DNA of 10,099 bases from assembly GCA_027083995.1 (NCBI GenBank), contig JALWME010000234.1, positions 1-10,099 of the forward strand, read 5' to 3'. The position numbers and the translations under genes are program-made. Below, in pieces: positions 6,446 through 10,099 of the stretch. This DNA is from Sulfurovum sp. (GTDB lineage Bacteria > Campylobacterota > Campylobacteria > Campylobacterales > Sulfurovaceae). Every line of letters starts with the position of its first letter. Within the stretch, counting starts at the first letter, position 1. The notes under the pieces were generated by a model. That model ran no database searches, had not been told where the DNA came from, and was given only the letters and a program-made list of their open reading frames with translations.

Positions 6446-7903
6446 ATGAACTTCGAACTAAGCATTGCTAAAACCACAGAAATAGAAGCAGATTTAGAAC
6501 TGATACTTGTGATAGATAATAACATGAAGCACCGTTTTGTACAAGACAAAAAACTTCTTAAGAAAGCTGGCTTTTCAGGTGAGCAGGATGAAGCTTGTTT
6601 ACTTGTAGGTAAAGACAGACTATATGTAGGTGCTAGCTCCTTAGAAAGCACTGCATTGCGTACTGCAACTGCAAGTGCGATGAAGGCATTGTTGGGTAAA
6701 AATTATAAAAGCATTAAAGTCTCTACCTACACCAATAAAGGGTGTACTTATTCCCTGCGTGCTATGGCGGAAGGGTTTATTTTGGGTGCTTATACATTTG
6801 AGACGTATAAAAGCAAAAAGAGTGACAGTAAAATCAAACATATCACCATTTCACTTGATGAGTATAATAATCTAGACATAGACATAAAAAAAGCTTCAAC
6901 ACAAGTACATAAGGCACAAATCATCGCGGATGCAACGAACTTTACCCGTGACATCGTGAACACAACACCTGATGACTGCTATCCTGATGTGATGGCAAGC
7001 ATCGCTGAGGGTATGGCAGAAGATACAGGATTGAAGTGTAAGGTACTTAAACCCAAAGCACTTAAAAAAGAGAAAATGAAGGCACTCCTTGCAGTCGCAC
7101 GTGCATCTCGTCATACACCTAGAGTGATTCACCTTAGCCACAAACCAAAAGATGCCAAAGTAAAAGTAACACTTGTAGGAAAAGGGCTTACCTATGACTC
7201 GGGAGGACTTAGTCTAAAACCAGCAGACTATATGGTTACTATGAAGTCTGATAAAAGTGGTGGGTCTGCGGTTATGGGCATCATGAAAGCCATTGCTGAG
7301 ATGGATTTACCCATAGAAGTGCATGGTTTTATCGGTGCGGTGGAGAACATGATAGGTGGAGATGCCTATAAGCCAGATGATGTACTCGTAGCCAAAAATG
7401 GTAAAACCATAGAGGTGCGTAATACCGATGCTGAAGGTCGTTTGGTCCTTGCAGATGTACTTTGTTATGCACAACAAGAAGTAAAAGCAGACTACATCTT
7501 TGACTTTGCGACACTCACAGGTGCTTCAGTGGTGGCTGTGGGGCACTACACATCTTCTATTATGGGTCACAATAAAGAGATTCAAAAATTGGTAGTAGAC
7601 TCTGCACATAATGCTGGCGAACTTGCTACTGCACTCGATTTTAATCCCTATCTCAAAAAAACCATCAAGTCTGAGATAGCCGATGTATGTAACATCTCAA
7701 ATACTCGCTATGGTGGGGCTATCACTGCTGGTCAGTTCCTCTCTGAATTTATAGACAAAAAACATACTGACAAATGGGCACACATTGACATCGCAGGTCC
7801 TGCATTTGTAGAACACGCTTGGGGTGAAAACCCTCATGGGGCAAGTGGTGCTGGGGTGAGAATGATGGTGATGTTACTTGAAAATTTATCTAAACATATA
7901 TAG
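6446..7903 (+). CDS. pepA: Leucyl aminopeptidase, peptidase family M17
   Basis: A 485-residue two-metal cytosolic aminopeptidase that trims N-terminal residues from peptides; family members form hexamers. The variable N-terminal macro-like domain covers about residues 1-150 and the catalytic domain the rest. Catalytic landmarks are VGKGLTYDSGGLSLKP at 244-259 (K246, D251, K258), MKSDKSGG at 266-273 (D269) and the M17 signature NTDAEGRL at 326-333 (D328, E330, R332). These correspond to Lys270, Asp275, Lys282, Asp293, Asp353, Glu355 and Arg357 of Escherichia coli PepA, with consistent spacing. AAAGGA lies 6 nt before ATG 6446. The gene sits 16 bp after trpB and 13 bp before the lipoprotein gene. 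Some PepA proteins also bind DNA, but nothing in the sequence shows that role here. Confidence 0.95.
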   Translation: MNFELSIAKTTEIEADLELILVIDNNMKHRFVQDKKLLKKAGFSGEQDEACLLVGKDRLYVGASSLESTALRTATASAMKALLGKNYKSIKVSTYTNKGCTYSLRAMAEGFILGAYTFETYKSKKSDSKIKHITISLDEYNNLDIDIKKASTQVHKAQIIADATNFTRDIVNTTPDDCYPDVMASIAEGMAEDTGLKCKVLKPKALKKEKMKALLAVARASRHTPRVIHLSHKPKDAKVKVTLVGKGLTYDSGGLSLKPADYMVTMKSDKSGGSAVMGIMKAIAEMDLPIEVHGFIGAVENMIGGDAYKPDDVLVAKNGKTIEVRNTDAEGRLVLADVLCYAQQEVKADYIFDFATLTGASVVAVGHYTSSIMGHNKEIQKLVVDSAHNAGELATALDFNPYLKKTIKSEIADVCNISNTRYGGAITAGQFLSEFIDKKHTDKWAHIDIAGPAFVEHAWGENPHGASGAGVRMMVMLLENLSKHI

Positions 7904-7905
7904 TA

Positions 7906-7910
7906 TAGGA
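7906..7910 (+). promoter_or_regulatory. Ribosome binding site that decides the lipoprotein start
   Basis: TAGGA, just after the aminopeptidase stop codon, sits 6 nt before GTG 7917. This favours the GTG over the in-frame ATG at 7878, which lies inside the aminopeptidase gene and would add 13 residues ahead of the signal peptide. Confidence 0.65.
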
Positions 7911-7916
7911 AAATTT

Positions 7917-8876
7917 GTGAAGTCAATTATTTATATAACAGCAGTAACACTCATATTGGGTGGATGTCAATTTCATGGAAGAGGTATGGCACCGCCACAC
8001 TCCAAGAATATCACATTAAGAACTGATATGTCTACAGAGCGTAGTGCTGCTTCAATAGATCATAATACTGATATGATTCCAAAACTTGTCTTAAAAGCAA
8101 ACACTTTATATCAAAAAGTACTAAAAGAAAAAACCAAGAAGAAAATAGAGTTTGAGAATAAAAAAGAAAAACAAATTCAATATAAAGATAAAAATAACAC
8201 TCATGATAAAAAGATAAAAGATACTATAAAACACGAGGATAATAATATCTCACGGCACCATCACTCTAAATCAGTGGACTTTGCCTCTAAACCCAAAAGT
8301 CAATCATTCAAGAAAACATTCACTGAGCTTTTTAGCAATGTAGAAAAGATACCTATAGTAAAAGATTTTAGAAAAGTACTTCCTCAAGGCTCTAAAACAT
8401 CCAAATATAGAATCAAAAAAAAGCACCTAGCTAAATATCCTAAATCACCCATAAGTCAAACAAAAAAAGAAAGCTTCTCGGGAGGTACTGTCCAAGATGG
8501 TTTAGATATGGGACTGGTTCGTCTTGGTCAAAGCCGTACCTATACAAGAGTTATCTTTGATACATTTAAATGGGAAGAAGGTAAGATACCAACCCAAAAG
8601 TCACCTCACTCAGGCTCATATGTCTTTACTTATGAACCCAATAAAAGACAAATTGTAGCCATAATAGATGGTTATCGGGCATTTTCTGGATTGGCAGGAG
8701 ATCAGAGTGCACTATATGAGGGAAATCCCATTGTACAAAATATACGTATAGATGAGCGTATTGATGAGAGTGGATTTAAGTTTATTATAGAACTTAAACA
8801 AGATGTACAAGTGTATATCTATGAATTGCATAACCCAGGCAGAATCATTATAGATTTATTTTTACCTACTCTTTAG
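7917..8876 (+). CDS. Lipoprotein with Lys-rich linker and C-terminal AMIN-type domain
   Basis: Starting at GTG 7917 the product has 319 residues. Residues 1-17 form a lipoprotein signal peptide with lipobox LGGC (Cys17). The next residue is Gln, so sorting to the outer membrane is expected. Residues of about 60-185 are a low-complexity, Lys-rich and probably disordered linker (for example KEKTKKKIEFENKKEK and a HHH run at 114-116). Residues of about 198-317 look like an AMIN domain: alternating beta strands including YTRVIFDTF, QIVAIIDGYRA, IVQNIRIDE, FKFIIEL and the closing NPGRIIIDLF. AMIN domains place proteins at peptidoglycan or cell-envelope sites. No amidase domain follows, unlike AmiC. 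It is the last gene of the plus-strand run, 13 bp after the aminopeptidase gene, and its end overlaps the convergent protease gene by 11 bp. A structural or targeting role in the envelope is an inference. Confidence 0.8.
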   Translation: MKSIIYITAVTLILGGCQFHGRGMAPPHSKNITLRTDMSTERSAASIDHNTDMIPKLVLKANTLYQKVLKEKTKKKIEFENKKEKQIQYKDKNNTHDKKIKDTIKHEDNNISRHHHSKSVDFASKPKSQSFKKTFTELFSNVEKIPIVKDFRKVLPQGSKTSKYRIKKKHLAKYPKSPISQTKKESFSGGTVQDGLDMGLVRLGQSRTYTRVIFDTFKWEEGKIPTQKSPHSGSYVFTYEPNKRQIVAIIDGYRAFSGLAGDQSALYEGNPIVQNIRIDERIDESGFKFIIELKQDVQVYIYELHNPGRIIIDLFLPTL

Positions 8877-10011
8877 GGTTAAGATAGAGTATGCTCTCCT
8901 CTTGATTGATAAAGAAGGTAAATTGTCTAAAAAAGTTCATCCCCAAAAGACCGTCTACACCTTCTCTTTTAAAAGGTGCTAGTGTTACTGTAACATTTGA
9001 CATCTCAACATTTCCAACTTTTAGATGCATGACATTGGCACGTTTTGCCATAATGTCATTGCCCGCTGTTTGTAAACGTATCTCTTCCCCCATCAATGAC
9101 AATATTGATGCCTTATCTTCATCTATAAATATATAAGTAGCTCCTGTATCCAGCATAAGCTTAAAATCTACGCCATCTAAAAACACAAGTGCTGTGTAAT
9201 GGTCACCAGATTTTTGTAGAGGTATGGCATACCTGTATTCCTCTTCCTCTACTTTATCTATGACATTTAGCATACTCTTTACATTTTGTGCATAGACTTC
9301 ATCATACTGTAAAGTATCTAGTAATGCACCTGCCTCTTCTACCTTATCTAGCATCATATAGAGTTTCGCTAGACGGTAGCTATAGAAGCTATCATTATTA
9401 TCATAAGCAATCATATCTTCCAAGAAACGTATCAGTGTAGCATACTCATGTAACTGCATGAGGTTGTCTATGTACTTTATTGCTACCTCCTTGAGTTGCA
9501 GTGTAAGTCTTATATCCTCACTTTGAGAAATATAGTTTTCTTTAGACTGGATAATAAGCTCAATAGCCTTGGTGAAATTTTCTTGAGTTATATAGGTATC
9601 TATAATAAGCTTAAGTACATTACTCTCAGGTACAGCATCTAAAAATGTATGCATATACTCTAATGCCAAGACATTATTAGTCTTTGCTAAATTTGCCAAA
9701 TAACTTTCTATCTTTTTAAGATTGTCTTCTGTTGTATTTTCAAGATAATATGCCATTGCATCATAAAATCTATTGTCAATTAAAAGTTGTGCAAGCGTCA
9801 ATCCTTTTACATTTTTTTCTTCACTCTTTATGTTTGTTTCATTTACATTTTTGTTATGTGCAGGCAATAATTTGGTAGTATATTTCTCTTCTTTATTTGT
9901 ATATATGATTGTTTCTTGTTTAGGCAGGATAATAGTAAAATACGCTTGATAAAGCCATGCAAAACATAGAATAAACAGCAAAATTACTAAAGCTTTTTTA
10001 AGATTTAACAT
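8866..10011 (-). CDS. Membrane-anchored protein with retropepsin-like aspartic protease domain
   Basis: A 381-residue protein with three parts. Residues 7-29 form a single N-terminal membrane helix after Lys-rich residues, so the bulk should lie in the periplasm. Residues of about 70-255 are almost wholly helical, with TPR-like repeats (for example FYDAMAYYLE, FTKAIELIIQ, KLYMMLDKVEEAGALLDTL). Residues of about 258-381 form a retropepsin-type (clan AA) domain: FLDGVDFKLMLDTGATYIFID carries the catalytic LDTGAT at 287-292 with Asp288, followed by LKVGNVEMSNVTVTLAP at 330-346 and the flap-proximal GLLGMNFF at 354-361. Such single-domain aspartic proteases act as dimers, so two copies would be needed for one active site. 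GAGGT lies 5 nt before the start. Its substrate is unknown. A gene that seems to end 40 bp upstream may be in the same transcript. Confidence 0.85.
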   Translation of the reverse strand: MLNLKKALVILLFILCFAWLYQAYFTIILPKQETIIYTNKEEKYTTKLLPAHNKNVNETNIKSEEKNVKGLTLAQLLIDNRFYDAMAYYLENTTEDNLKKIESYLANLAKTNNVLALEYMHTFLDAVPESNVLKLIIDTYITQENFTKAIELIIQSKENYISQSEDIRLTLQLKEVAIKYIDNLMQLHEYATLIRFLEDMIAYDNNDSFYSYRLAKLYMMLDKVEEAGALLDTLQYDEVYAQNVKSMLNVIDKVEEEEYRYAIPLQKSGDHYTALVFLDGVDFKLMLDTGATYIFIDEDKASILSLMGEEIRLQTAGNDIMAKRANVMHLKVGNVEMSNVTVTLAPFKREGVDGLLGMNFFRQFTFFINQEESILYLNPKE

Positions 10012-10027
10012 TTAGTACCTCAGTGTA

Positions 10028-10039
10028 CTTGATTTCAAG
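10028..10039. repeat. Short palindrome upstream of the protease gene
   Basis: CTTGA-TT-TCAAG is a perfect 5-bp inverted repeat with a 2-bp centre. It lies between the apparent end of the upstream minus-strand gene and the protease start at 10011. It could be a protein-binding site, but it is short enough to occur by chance, and no T run makes it a terminator. Confidence 0.25.
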
Positions 10040-10051
10040 ATAACTACAAGT

Positions 10052-10099
10052 TTACCTTATTTTTCTAAATGATACTCTAAAATCTTTTTTACCTAAAAT
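10052..10099 (-). CDS. C-terminal end of an unidentified minus-strand protein (partial)
   Basis: On the minus strand one frame is open from the window edge to TAA at 10052-10054, giving 15 residues (ILGKKDFRVSFRKIR). The two other minus frames stop at once. The residues look like an ordinary basic protein tail, but the family cannot be told. If real, the gene precedes the aspartic protease gene by 40 bp in the same direction, which would suggest an operon. Confidence 0.35.
   Translation of the reverse strand: MLGKKDFRVSFRKIR

Noticed and set aside
6259..6651. 130-codon minus-strand open frame
   Set aside because: It is antisense to the 3' end of trpB and the start of the aminopeptidase gene, both of which are certain. 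It has a low-complexity, Ser/Leu-rich composition.
7878..7916. Longer lipoprotein start at ATG 7878 inside the aminopeptidase gene
   Set aside because: It lacks a ribosome site and pushes the lipobox cysteine to residue 30. GTG 7917 has TAGGA 6 nt ahead and gives a standard 17-residue lipoprotein leader.
1..10099. A defence island, prophage, CRISPR array or mobile element
   Set aside because: No direct-repeat arrays, integrase or transposase motifs, or recognisable nuclease, toxin or phage genes were seen. Nearly all DNA is accounted for by conserved or plausible chromosomal genes.

Overview
The window looks like chromosomal core DNA of a mesophilic Campylobacterota bacterium, perhaps of the Sulfurovum/Sulfurimonas type. 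This is inferred from the AT-rich sequence, frequent ATA (Ile) codons, AAGGA-type ribosome sites a few bases before most starts, TATAAT-like -10 boxes without clear -35 boxes, and the gene families present. I see no RNA gene, insertion sequence, CRISPR array, integrase or phage gene.

Left part (1-4274): the last codons of a plus-strand gene enter at the left edge. They are followed by an exported PEBP/YbhB-type protein (232-792) and a small acidic orphan protein (845-1165). On the minus strand lies a full-length protein adenylyltransferase of the SelO/YdiU family (1184-2890). A second small acidic orphan (3050-3361) runs on the plus strand, and its 3' end overlaps by 47 bp the end of a minus-strand ten-helix transporter of the BASS/ACR3 superfamily (3315-4274). 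Gene order here is a mix of short convergent and divergent units, each with its own promoter-like sequence.

Middle (4275-4591): a 317-bp AT-rich spacer between the divergent transporter and apt genes. It holds the apt promoter, one imperfect dyad and no convincing gene.

Right part (4592-8876): four plus-strand genes with short gaps (56, 16 and 13 bp) that probably form one transcription unit. They are apt (adenine salvage), trpB (tryptophan synthase beta chain, with no trpA in the window), an M17 leucyl aminopeptidase, and a lipoprotein with a Lys-rich linker and a C-terminal AMIN domain. The first three are cytosolic; the lipoprotein should sit in the outer membrane facing the periplasm.

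The lipoprotein gene converges with, and overlaps by 11 bp, a minus-strand gene (8866-10011). That gene encodes a membrane-anchored protein with helical repeats and a C-terminal retropepsin-like aspartic protease domain. A further minus-strand gene appears to end at 10052.

The window is mostly housekeeping. The parts worth a second look are the anchored retropepsin-like protein and its convergent AMIN lipoprotein, the divergent SelO, the BASS/ACR3-like transporter lacking the arsenite-pump cysteine, and two unrecognised small acidic proteins with similar tails.
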